Below, piece by piece: positions 53,501 through 61,125 of a DNA stretch of 64,000 nt. The stretch comes from an uncultured Bacteroidota bacterium (GTDB lineage: Bacteria; Bacteroidota; Bacteroidia; AKYH767-A; JABDAW01): NCBI GenBank assembly GCA_903844645.1, contig CAIMUP010000039.1:1-64000 (forward strand). Reading direction: 5' to 3'. The stretch's first letter is position 1; every line of letters begins with the position of its first letter. Below the pieces are notes generated by a model. That model was not told where the DNA came from. It saw only the letters and a program-made list of their open reading frames with translations, and did no database searches. Both the position numbers and the translations under genes were made by a program.

Positions 53501-55083
53501 TCGTTAATATCCAAGTCGCCATGGAACTGACGGTTTGAGGCATGACCATTGAGAACAATATTCTTATAATTATAACTATTAAAATCCATGTTCTGAATGT
53601 TCACTTCAAGGTCTGCATTAAACTTTTTAAAGTATCTTGACAGAGTTCCAATCAGGTTCTCATCTTTCTCAATAACAATATTTTTCTCTAGAGGAAAAGC
53701 CGTACCTTTTACCTTTGCATTCAATGATATTATACCAAGTAAAGGTTCTTGTTGAATAATCTTCCCAAGGTTAAAATTCAGGGTGGATAACTTTCCAGAA
53801 TAAGTAGTCGTTTGTGTAGGTTTATTATACTTAACATTGATGTCAGAAGAGATAGTTCCTAGTGCTGTTTTCAAATTTCCATACGCCACAAAGTCAGCAA
53901 CGAACCCAGTAAACTTTCCGCTAAGGTTAATAACACCAAGATCCTTGAGATTTTCCGAAAGGTCAATATGTTTTTTATTCGGTAGTTCTATCTTTTCCAG
54001 ATCATGCTTATTAGTTTGTAAACTTTCAAGTGAAAGATCAATAAATGTATTATTTATATCCGGCAATCCATCCATATTTACATTCCCTTTGAACCTCGTA
54101 ACGTCTCCAAAGGCTATATCCAGATTCCTGCATTTCAATTTAGAGATAGTTCCCTTGATGTCGCCGCTAAGTTTGAAGGTGGTATTCATATCATACAACG
54201 AATGCTCAAAATATCCAAGGTCTTTAAACGAAATAACACTGTTATTAAACTTCGATTTGATATATACTTTATCGTAATAATCGTTGATGCAAGCGATACT
54301 ATCATAAACCATCGTATATTCCCCTTTGATCATAGAATTTGGGGTCTTAATCGTTAAAGATTTGAATGAAAAATTGGTAGGAGAGAAGGTAATATCTGCA
54401 GAAAAGTCATTCAAAACAAACCCACTGTGGTCAATAAAAGAAAGCCCATGCAGATTCGTAGTAATACTATCTCCAACCATCTTGAATTCGTTCAATTCGC
54501 CACTGATTTTCTTTACATGGAGGCGACTAAAGTTGATGCCCTGCTCGGTAGAAGTATCGTTTTCATCTATCAAGGTAAAGTCAATATTATTCAGTACCAG
54601 ATGTTTGCAAGATAACTTCAATCCAACCGCAGTAGTATCCTTAGGAGCGCCTGTTTTCAAGGCATTCAGGATAAATTGTATGTTCAAATCCTTCTCTCCC
54701 TTGTAAGTTTTTAGATGGAAGTAGGTATTGTCCAGCTCGCAAGTGTTAATGTCGAAGAAGGACTTCTTCAAAATAAAATCGGTGATACTCAATTTCAATT
54801 TTCCGGCATACAGCAGCGTATCGTGGTGTTGATCTTCGACATAAAAGCCCTCCAAAACCGCCTTATTAAAGAACTCCACGTTCACTCCATTGATATGTAT
54901 CTTCGTATGCAACTTGCCCGCGAAATAGTTCATAGCGACGTTCGTAATTCGTACCTGAACATACGGCAAATGCAACAGTCCGTAGCCGATTAACATGATG
55001 CCGATGAGGTTTATCACAACCCACAGAATTATTTTACGTGCCTTTTTGATAATTTTGCCCTTTAAAAATGAAATATAAACCAA
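50575..55083 (-). CDS. TamB-like translocation and assembly module protein
   Basis: The 1502-residue protein has one N-terminal membrane helix (IILWVVINLIGIMLIGYGLL), a very long beta-helical body with the repeated groove pattern of AsmA/TamB proteins, and a C-terminal DUF490 domain (FGITFPNLNNDNLINETNHA; GYFMPAGGNFDGLNSSSAGY). It should bridge inner and outer membranes and carry phospholipid or assist outer-membrane protein assembly. The TTG start at 55083 is uncertain: the -7 box TAACTTTG ends only 5 bp upstream, so a slightly later start is possible. It is divergent from tsaD. Confidence 0.93.
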   Translation of the reverse strand: MVYISFLKGKIIKKARKIILWVVINLIGIMLIGYGLLHLPYVQVRITNVAMNYFAGKLHTKIHINGVNVEFFNKAVLEGFYVEDQHHDTLLYAGKLKLSITDFILKKSFFDINTCELDNTYFHLKTYKGEKDLNIQFILNALKTGAPKDTTAVGLKLSCKHLVLNNIDFTLIDENDTSTEQGINFSRLHVKKISGELNEFKMVGDSITTNLHGLSFIDHSGFVLNDFSADITFSPTNFSFKSLTIKTPNSMIKGEYTMVYDSIACINDYYDKVYIKSKFNNSVISFKDLGYFEHSLYDMNTTFKLSGDIKGTISKLKCRNLDIAFGDVTRFKGNVNMDGLPDINNTFIDLSLESLQTNKHDLEKIELPNKKHIDLSENLKDLGVINLSGKFTGFVADFVAYGNLKTALGTISSDINVKYNKPTQTTTYSGKLSTLNFNLGKIIQQEPLLGIISLNAKVKGTAFPLEKNIVIEKDENLIGTLSRYFKKFNADLEVNIQNMDFNSYNYKNIVLNGHASNRQFHGDLDINDENINMNFNGAVDFSKELPVFDFNTCVSEAKLATLNLVKRHQSSSLSSDMSIHFTGNKLDNIYGFIALNNTSYHEKTETLILNKLEINASGEGKIKTLDLKSDIADANIFGEYKFQNLLPVLKSLLGNFIPEYKDTNNTKREVQKFDFSIHIKDANEVTKIFLPQLRVAPFTSFNGSFNSTTGKLQMTGVSPLIKYNKMAVRDFEIDINSDKNYLTADVNCYKFFINDSLWINDVQVSTQIKADSIFFQTLLQNVKNAPNHAKINGFLSFGGANIATVKILPSEIVIDNKSWEINSNNLIDIDTNYLSVKNFSLESGKQKIVVDGKISSNPNDKLNINFSKLNFNNFDELLKTIGIKAYGIINGDANLTGPTNNFHISSNLLIDGLKVNDDLFGDANIATTWDDQKKIVGIVANVANGNVKTIDIHGNYYAARDSNNLDFELNLDQINLNLLNQFIDAVMVIDKDSKGKAAGKIIVKGTPDNPDIKGRLHLSNIGFVFTFLNTHYTFSNDVDVTSMGFYFDNLQLKDDKGNNASSSGSITHKKFKEWNLNLAMNLYKFQMLNTTESMNDLFYGTAYATGAVALNGPIENLVLKVAVKSEKGTQISIPMNNNTDVSESDFITFVSMGTNSALEQKKYEANFGGLQMNFDLEITPEAELQIIFDEKVGDKIKGNGNGNLKMDINTNGNFNMYGDFTVEKGNYLFTFRDLANKPFVIQKGGTILWTGPALGATLNLNAIYSTQAKISDLLVSLSSDSVIEKQSRPVNVMLNLTGNLLSPQIEFGITFPNLNNDNLINETNHALSNKAEINKQAFALLALGYFMPAGGNFDGLNSSSAGYNLSQLLSSQMSNLTGQLIKNVNLGVNYHPGGTLSKQETDLLISTQLFNDRLSIDGNFGYASNAVTNNLVGDFNLLYRITQSGNLQFKAFNKTNSNAINSVGYSLTQGVGLVYRKEFDSWMDWFRKKNEVTKKTDTPKAN

Positions 55084-55096
55084 GTGCGCAAAGTTA
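55050..55096. promoter_or_regulatory. Overlapping divergent promoters of tamB-like and tsaD genes
   Basis: The plus strand has TAATTTTG at 55050-55057 (tsaD); the minus strand has TAACTTTG at 55096-55089 (tamB-like gene). The tsaD box lies inside the 5' coding part of the tamB-like gene. Confidence 0.6.
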
Positions 55097-55130
55097 ACAC
55101 AATTCCCGTACCTAAATAATATCCCTAATA

Positions 55131-56159
55131 ATGAATAAAGACATCTACATTCTCGGCATCGAATCTTCTTGCGACGATACCGCTGCTGCCGTCCTGAAAA
55201 ATGGTTATGTTTTATCGAATTCCATAGCCAACCAAAGCATCCACAAACTGTATGGCGGCGTAATACCTGAGGCTGCTTCGAGAGCGCATATGCAAAACAT
55301 AATTCCCGTGGTTGAAAACGCGATGAGCATTGCCGGAATCAGCAAGAAAGAACTTGCTGCCGTGGCTTTTACTAGGGGTCCCGGGTTGTTAGGATCTTTA
55401 CTCGTGGGTTCTTCATTTGCTAAAGCGTTTTCCATGGGTCTTGGCGTGCCGATCATTGCTGTAAATCACATGCAGGCACATGTTCTCGCGCATTTCATTA
55501 GGGATGATACGAAAAAAGGTGTTCCTACTTTCCCTTTTCTATGCTTAACTGTTTCGGGAGGGCATACTCAAATCGTTTTGGTTAGTGATTTTTTCGAGAT
55601 GAAGGTTGTTGGGGAGACGACCGATGATGCTGCCGGCGAAGCCTTTGACAAAATCGCGAAGACCATGGGTGTTCCTTATCCGGGCGGTCCTCTTGTGGAC
55701 AAGTTTGCACTTGCTGGCGACCCGAACAGGTTTGTTTTTACGCATCCCAAGGTTGCTGGGTTCGATTACAGTTTCTCTGGATTGAAGACCGCTGTTCTTT
55801 ATCTGGTGAGGGATGGTGTACAAGCGAATTCCGACTTTGTTCAGGACAACATCAATGATATTTGTGCCTCGGCTCAATATACTATCGTGGAAATACTACT
55901 TGCAAAACTGAAATTGGCTGCTGCTCATTACAAAATCAATACGATTGCTGTGGCGGGCGGTGTTTCTGCGAACTCGTTGCTACGTAAAAGGTTGCTGACC
56001 GATGGTGAAAAGCTGGGGTGGAATGTGTTTATTCCAGATTTTGGATACTGTACCGACAATGCCGCTATGATTGCGATGACGGGTTACCTTAAATTCCTGA
56101 ATTCCGACTTTGCTGCGCAGGATTCTGCTGCCAAAGCGCGGCTTTCCATTGGTAATTAG
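55131..56159 (+). CDS. tsaD: tRNA N6-threonylcarbamoyladenosine transferase TsaD
   Basis: The 342-residue enzyme transfers the threonylcarbamoyl group to A37 of tRNAs that read ANN codons, with TsaB and TsaE. It shows the ASKHA fold words GIESSCDDTAAAVLKNG and FTRGPGLLGSLLVG, the metal-binding HxxxH in NHMQAHVLAHF, and GGVSANSLLRKRL. The length is canonical. Long array A12 begins about 155 bp downstream. Confidence 0.97.
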   Translation: MNKDIYILGIESSCDDTAAAVLKNGYVLSNSIANQSIHKLYGGVIPEAASRAHMQNIIPVVENAMSIAGISKKELAAVAFTRGPGLLGSLLVGSSFAKAFSMGLGVPIIAVNHMQAHVLAHFIRDDTKKGVPTFPFLCLTVSGGHTQIVLVSDFFEMKVVGETTDDAAGEAFDKIAKTMGVPYPGGPLVDKFALAGDPNRFVFTHPKVAGFDYSFSGLKTAVLYLVRDGVQANSDFVQDNINDICASAQYTIVEILLAKLKLAAAHYKINTIAVAGGVSANSLLRKRLLTDGEKLGWNVFIPDFGYCTDNAAMIAMTGYLKFLNSDFAAQDSAAKARLSIGN

Positions 56160-56477
56160 CGGAGGAGCAGTACTGTTTCCGTCCGTTCCGGTACTACTAT
56201 TTTGCTTTCTGGTATTGTTATTCCGAGGAATAGTTTAGATTTGCGGCGTTGTGGTAGGTTTAGAACGAGTTAACGTAGTGTAATTATGATGAGTACTATT
56301 GTAAAAGAGCGTTTTGGTATTGTTAATAAGGATTCCGATATTGGAGGTATCTATTTGGGTATGAGTGGGATGAGTATCAGTACTACTCCCCTGCCCTCTG
56401 GTATTGATGTTGGGGATTTTGGTATTGGTCATAGCTCTTTTAATACCTCTTTTTGGAGTTCCAATACCGAAATTCAT

Positions 56478-56495
56478 AAAAAACATATGTTTTTT
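56478..56495. repeat. Palindrome AAAAAACATATGTTTTTT inside array A12
   Basis: The core CATATG (56484-56489) falls on the hexamer position of the 21-bp register. A second copy is at 56644-56663, 167 bp away, close to eight 21-bp periods. Confidence 0.8.
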
Positions 56496-56643
56496 TTTAG
56501 TTCGAATAGTGTTCCCGATCGTTTCAATATTGCTCCTCGGAGTTCCAATACCAAAACTCGGAGTTTTAATACCAGTCCTGCGAGTTTTGATACTACTGCT
56601 ACGGGGAGCAATACCAGTAAACTGACTTTTGGTATTGCAACTA

Positions 56644-56663
56644 AAAAAAACATATGTTTTTTT
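56644..56663. repeat. Second CATATG palindrome inside array A12
   Basis: AAAAAAACATATGTTTTTTT, a perfect 20-bp palindrome. The 1-bp register shift of the array occurs right after it, perhaps through slippage in its A- and T-runs. Confidence 0.8.
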
Positions 56664-57304
56664 ATTCCTTTGGTATGAGAACTCATTTTAATGGTATTGA
56701 AACGCCTTCTAATGGTATGAAAACTCCTTTTAATGGTATGAAAACTCCTTCTAATGGTATTGAAACGCCTTCTAATGGTATGAGAACTCATTTTAATGGT
56801 ATGAGAACTCATTTTAATGGTATGAAAACTCATTTTAATGGTATTGAAACTCCTTCTAATGGTATGAAAACTCCTTCTAATGGTATGAAAACTCCTTCCA
56901 ATGGTATTGTAAACCGAAGTTTTGGTATTGTAACTCTTAGCTCCAATACCGAAACTCTTAACTGCAATACCGAAGTTGCGAACTCCAATACTGAAACTGC
57001 GAACTCCAATACTGAAGTTGCAAACTGCAATACCGAAACTCTTAACTCCAATACCAAAACTGCAAACTCCAATACTGAAGTTGCAAACTGCAATACCGAA
57101 ACTCTTAACTCCAATACCAAAACTGCAAACTCCAATACCGAAGTTGCAAACTCCAATACCGAAGTTGCAAACTCCAATACTAAAGTTGCAAACTCCAATA
57201 CTAAAGTTGCAAACTCCAATACCGAAGTTCTGAACTCTACTACCGAAGTTCTGAACTCCAATACCGAAGTTCTGAAATCTACTACTTAAATTCATTTTTA
57301 TACT

Positions 57305-58060
57305 ATGATAACTATCTCTACTCTTAGGAAACTGTTCGTGAAAAGAACCGACTTTACGAATATCAAACATGCTGCTGCATTAATTCAGTATATAATCAAT
57401 TGTATCAATGCCGGATCGGGCTTTTCTCTGTATGAAGATCCGAATATTCCTACTGAATTTTACGAGGAAGGTACTGCTCGTTTCGAGGCAATACAGACTG
57501 CGGTGAATACTTATGCCAAAGTTCGGAAAAAGGCTAATAAACGAGCGATTAGCACTGCCATGGCGCGGGGGATGAATTGGCTTGCGGTGTATGCCGATAT
57601 GGTTGAAGCGATTGCCAATGCCGATGCGAACCGGAAGACACGGGAAGAGGCGGCGGCGAATATCAGTCAGTCGTTTTTGACACCTGAAAAACTGAATCAG
57701 AGGCGTAAAGGGGCTCCGGAAACACCTGTAATCGTGGGGAAGAATATCGGAACGGGGAAGGTTGTTATTAGAATTGCGAATGGGAAAACGTATCGCCCAA
57801 CGAAGACTATTATTGTTGCGATTGAAGGTCCTGAAACGCTGGATGACGGTACGGAACCGGTCGTAAACATAGTGAATGGGCTGCTGGAGATTACCGTTGC
57901 CGGCGCGGCTCATATTGTTTTTTCATCGGCTGATGGGAAAGGGAAAAAGACCGACTTTAAAGGGCTGAAAGCAGGTATTGCTTACCACTTTTTTGCATAC
58001 GGAATGAACGGGAAGAAGCAGGTTAGCGAGCTTTCTGGCAGGTTAATTCTGCGGGGATAA
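57305..58060 (+). CDS. Unrecognised cytosolic protein next to array A12
   Basis: The 251-residue protein has no signal peptide. Residues 1-120 are helical (FTNIKHAAALIQYIINCINA; ARFEAIQTAVNTYAKVRKKA; AISTAMARGMNWLAVYADMV) and the last ~100 residues look like an Ig-like or fibronectin III-like beta sandwich (GKTYRPTKTIIVAIEGPETL; GIAYHFFAYGMNGKKQVSEL). I cannot assign a family. The start lies 4 bp after array A12, so the array forms its whole upstream region. No -7 match is seen, so transcription may start within the array. Confidence 0.7.
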   Translation: MITISTLRKLFVKRTDFTNIKHAAALIQYIINCINAGSGFSLYEDPNIPTEFYEEGTARFEAIQTAVNTYAKVRKKANKRAISTAMARGMNWLAVYADMVEAIANADANRKTREEAAANISQSFLTPEKLNQRRKGAPETPVIVGKNIGTGKVVIRIANGKTYRPTKTIIVAIEGPETLDDGTEPVVNIVNGLLEITVAGAAHIVFSSADGKGKKTDFKGLKAGIAYHFFAYGMNGKKQVSELSGRLILRG

Positions 58061-58077
58061 CCTGCTCGGGGGAATTG

Positions 58078-60777
58078 TCAGTGTGTTGGGAGGTTTTTCA
58101 GTACCCGTTCGAATCCGAAGGATAGTATTTTGTCAACGAACTGGTATGGTTTGTAGCCGTTCAGTGCGCATTGATGAAAAATACAGGTTGCTGGCGTCAT
58201 TCCTGGTAGTGAATTGACTTCGATGAAGATTACTTCTATGTTTTCTGGGTCGTAAACGCGGACGAAGGCGTCTATTCGGGCGTATCCTTGTATGTCTAAA
58301 ACTTTGGCAGCACTTAGAAAGGTGTTTTTTACTACCTGGGAAATCTTTTCTCTATCCGCTTCGACGGCGGAATACCTTGCTGGCGTGATGTTCTGTCCTT
58401 CTCCCGCGAGGAACTTCTCTTCTAAAGACAAAACATCACCTTCTGAGAGGGTTTCCGATGCCTCAAAGACTTCGTACACTACCGAATCGCCCTCGAAATG
58501 GGTTAAAAGTCCGCCGGTTATTTCCAGAAAATGATTGGCGGCATTTGAAGTTATTAACTCTTCTATCAGAAACGCGTCTTTCATAGGGAATTCTTCCTTT
58601 TCCGATAGGTGAAGTCGTTCGCACAATACCGGATCGAGCGGCTCCGCATGTCGAAAGATGAGTTCTGAATATGCTTTTAATTCGTCTGCATTCTTAATCT
58701 TCTTGACCGCACTCGAACAGCCGTCGTCCACAGGCTTAGCGATGAAGGGGAATGTGTATTCTTGGAGAATGGTATGTATAGTTTGCGCGGCATCATGCTG
58801 GTAGTCCTTTTGCAGTACCAAAGAATGCTTTGCCACTATGAAACCGTTGCTTTTTAATACCTCATTGGTCAGGAACTTGTTTATAGTTAGCCTGGACGAT
58901 GCCGGACTGGAGCCATTGTATGGTAGTCCTACGCGTTCCAGTTCCTGTTGAATCGTTCCGTCTTCTCCTGGTCTGCCGTGCAATGCTATAAAGACTCCGT
59001 CCACCATCGTAGCGAGCTCGAGGAAGGTTACTCTTGTCGGGACTTCTAGGTTATCTGCGCTGGCATACTTGTCAGTTATGTCGGAACAGTTTTCTTTTAT
59101 CTCTTCCAGTATGCGGTGAGGTTTGTAGGCATGTATTTTCTCTTTGATATCATCTGCATTGTCCTTCAGCAGTATGTTTATCGGGATTTTATATAGCTCA
59201 AAAGCCTTGTCATCACCCAAAAGGAAGACGGGGACAGGTTCATACTTCTCGCTCGATGCTAATTTCTCGAAAACATTCCTTCCACTCTCCACGGAGATAT
59301 GTCTTTCGCTCGAATATCCACCTAAAACAACGGCTATCCTTATCTTATTTGACAGCAGCGTTTGTACTTTTACCAGTTCCATATCCAGCCGATTCAATAA
59401 ATCAGGCAATGCTTTCAAATCCTTCATGTCGCTGATCCTTTTCTGTAACGAACTCTGGATAATGAAGGTTAAAAACTGCGAAGGATTAAGCCCAATCTCC
59501 GCTGCCTGATGGAAAAAGAAGGACGAAGGCATCATCCCCGACGTGGTATTAGGGTCATTAAGAAATACCTCACCATCTTCTTTAATAAAACCATCTATCC
59601 GCGCATAAACATCAAAGTGAAGATCCATAAACAGGTTCTCACACTGATCCATGATGTCCTCAATCTGCTCGTAAGGTATCTCTATTGGCGTAACCTTGCG
59701 AGATAATCCCGGAAGGTATTTGGAACGGTAATCGAACAACTCTTTTCCTTTAATAATCTGTGTCGGCGGCAACGAAACACCTATCCCTTCATCATCAATC
59801 ACAATGCAAGAGAACTCTTTGCCATCAATAAATTCTTCTATCAATACCTCCTTCTCGCTATCCATGCCGTAAAGCACCAACTTCTTTTTATTCACCGCGA
59901 AATAAGCATCTATCTTCTTCAACAAAGCCTCCGGATGGTAGATTACTTCATCATCATTAAACAAAAGCGGTAGCCCTATCCCGTCGCGAATATCGGTTAA
60001 CGATTTAATATAATCCACCCGCTCCTTTTGGTCCCTCTTATCCCAGTCTTTCTTAGTCAATTCCTCAATAAAAAAGGCACGATTAACCGCCCTGCAAAAC
60101 TCCCTGAAACCATTCTCTTTAAGAATGGTAATACCCACTGAAGACCCTTGCGTAGCAGGTTTGATAACCATCGGCAGCTTAATATCCTCCAGCAAATCCT
60201 TAAACAATTCCTGCCGCTCCTTATCAGTATGATAAAACCATTCCTTGAAATAGGTAATCACATACGCCGGCAACGAATAATCCGTCTCATCCATACAATC
60301 TTTCTGATACCCTTTATCAATCCCGATAGCCGACGAAAGGATACCCGACCCCGAATAAGGAATCCCATAATACTCAAACAACCCCTGAATCCGACCATCC
60401 TCCCCAAACGCACCATGCAAACAAAGAAAAGCAAAATCAATATACTCCCCCAAGTCCTCCACAGCAATTCTCTTCCCAATCTTCCCAATCAAATCCACCT
60501 GCTCCTTCTTCGACAAATCGCCCAACGATTCCGCATAAATCTGAAAGCCATTCGGCGACACTGGCAACACCGAAACCGGAGGATAAAAATCACGAATACT
60601 ACCCTTATAAACAAACTCCCAATCCAGCAATACAAAGTTACCAAAGCTATCCACAAAAATCGGCACCGCCTCAAAGATAGACTTATTCAAATTATCAAAC
60701 ACCGTCCGTCCGCCAGCAAAAGAAACCTCCCGCTCCCGCGATTTCCCACCAAAAACAACCCCAATCTTAATCTTCAT
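58078..60777 (-). CDS. Double D-alanine-D-alanine ligase (two Ddl modules in tandem)
   Basis: The ~899-residue protein is two complete Ddl proteins joined head to tail. Ddl joins two D-alanines with ATP for peptidoglycan. Module 1 (about 1-455) has VVFGGKSREREVSFAGG, LHGAFGEDGRIQ, PMVIKPATQGSSVGITIL, and the metal-binding end VFLNDPNTTSGM, where D replaces the usual E of E-x-N. Module 2 (about 458-899) has VVLGGYSSERHISVESG, LHGRPGEDGTIQ, PFIAKPVDDGCSSAV and the canonical FIEVNSLPGMTPA. Module 2 looks fully active; module 1 may be altered in activity or specificity. The TTG at 60786 lies in the -7 box, so the ATG at 60777 is chosen. Confidence 0.93.
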   Translation of the reverse strand: MKIKIGVVFGGKSREREVSFAGGRTVFDNLNKSIFEAVPIFVDSFGNFVLLDWEFVYKGSIRDFYPPVSVLPVSPNGFQIYAESLGDLSKKEQVDLIGKIGKRIAVEDLGEYIDFAFLCLHGAFGEDGRIQGLFEYYGIPYSGSGILSSAIGIDKGYQKDCMDETDYSLPAYVITYFKEWFYHTDKERQELFKDLLEDIKLPMVIKPATQGSSVGITILKENGFREFCRAVNRAFFIEELTKKDWDKRDQKERVDYIKSLTDIRDGIGLPLLFNDDEVIYHPEALLKKIDAYFAVNKKKLVLYGMDSEKEVLIEEFIDGKEFSCIVIDDEGIGVSLPPTQIIKGKELFDYRSKYLPGLSRKVTPIEIPYEQIEDIMDQCENLFMDLHFDVYARIDGFIKEDGEVFLNDPNTTSGMMPSSFFFHQAAEIGLNPSQFLTFIIQSSLQKRISDMKDLKALPDLLNRLDMELVKVQTLLSNKIRIAVVLGGYSSERHISVESGRNVFEKLASSEKYEPVPVFLLGDDKAFELYKIPINILLKDNADDIKEKIHAYKPHRILEEIKENCSDITDKYASADNLEVPTRVTFLELATMVDGVFIALHGRPGEDGTIQQELERVGLPYNGSSPASSRLTINKFLTNEVLKSNGFIVAKHSLVLQKDYQHDAAQTIHTILQEYTFPFIAKPVDDGCSSAVKKIKNADELKAYSELIFRHAEPLDPVLCERLHLSEKEEFPMKDAFLIEELITSNAANHFLEITGGLLTHFEGDSVVYEVFEASETLSEGDVLSLEEKFLAGEGQNITPARYSAVEADREKISQVVKNTFLSAAKVLDIQGYARIDAFVRVYDPENIEVIFIEVNSLPGMTPATCIFHQCALNGYKPYQFVDKILSFGFERVLKNLPTH

Positions 60778-60782
60778 CGGCG

Positions 60783-60790
60783 GCAAAGAT
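60783..60790 (-). promoter_or_regulatory. -7 box of the double Ddl gene; decides its start
   Basis: The minus strand reads TATCTTTG and contains the TTG of the longer frame. Transcription should start about 60777, making the ATG there nearly leaderless. Confidence 0.65.
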
Positions 60791-60870
60791 AAAAAAGTCT
60801 AAGGTTTAAGGTTTAAGAGGGTTTAAGGTTTTGGAACACGGCAACAACCTTAAACCTTAAACCCTTTTGG
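60791..60870. repeat. Short GTTTAAG-rich inverted repeat
   Basis: The word GGTTTAAGG is repeated and followed by its complement CCTTAAACC (about 60799-60862), forming a hairpin with arms GGTTTAAGGTT/AACCTTAAACC. Function is unknown. Confidence 0.6.
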
Positions 60871-60968
60871 GCGCGTCCCCTGCCGCCTCCCCACCACAGA
60901 ACCCCACCAAAAGGCGGCAACCGTACCGCCCCTACCATCCCTCGCGCAGCAGACGCCCCCAGTTCCCC
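60871..60968. repeat. GC-rich dispersed repeat D1, copy 2 (inverted)
   Basis: The reverse complement matches 33949-34118: GGGGAACTGGG, GCGCGAGGGATGGTAGGGGC, GTTGCCGCCTTTTGGTGGGG and the end GGCAGGGGACGCGCC. This copy has one hairpin module; copy 1 has two. Confidence 0.85.
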
Positions 60969-60979
60969 ATACCCTCAAG

Positions 60980-61055
60980 CAACCTGACAAGCAATCGCCC
61001 CTTCGCGATTTCATCCTGACAGGTAATCGCCCCTTCGCGATTTCCTGTAAGGTTG
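60980..61055. repeat. REP-like hairpin R4 (double core)
   Basis: CAACCT/AGGTTG arms enclose two copies of the core AATCGCCCCTTCGCGATTT, at 60992 and 61025, each a small hairpin. The same core, once, is in R1. A copy of D1 on one side and an array on the other repeats the order seen at 33516-34118. Confidence 0.8.
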
Positions 61056-61125
61056 AAACCCGCTGCCCAGGATTTGCAATCCCGACCCCATCCCCCGTCA
61101 TAAAAGCCGAATCGGAGACAAAAAA

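Larger units (their letters stand above)
56316..57301. repeat. 21-bp tandem array A12 (about 47 units) with in-register strand flips
   Basis: The hexamer GGTATT, GGTATG or the reverse complement AATACC recurs every 21 bp: 56316, 56337, 56358, 56400, 56421 (plus form), 56442, 56463, 56547, 56568, 56610 (minus form), 56631 (plus). After a 1-bp shift come 56672 to 56924 (plus form, 13 units) and 56945 to 57281 (minus form, 17 units). Both forms occupy exactly the same positions in the register. It is the longest array in the window and ends 4 bp before the next ATG. Confidence 0.93.

Noticed and set aside
56654-57289. Long open frames made of seven-residue repeats (211 and up to 298 residues) over array A12, on both strands
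   Set aside because: A 21-bp period keeps frames open because 21 is a multiple of 3. Frames are open on both strands, have no start context or domain, and the same occurs in arrays A1, A6, A7, A10, A11 and A13.
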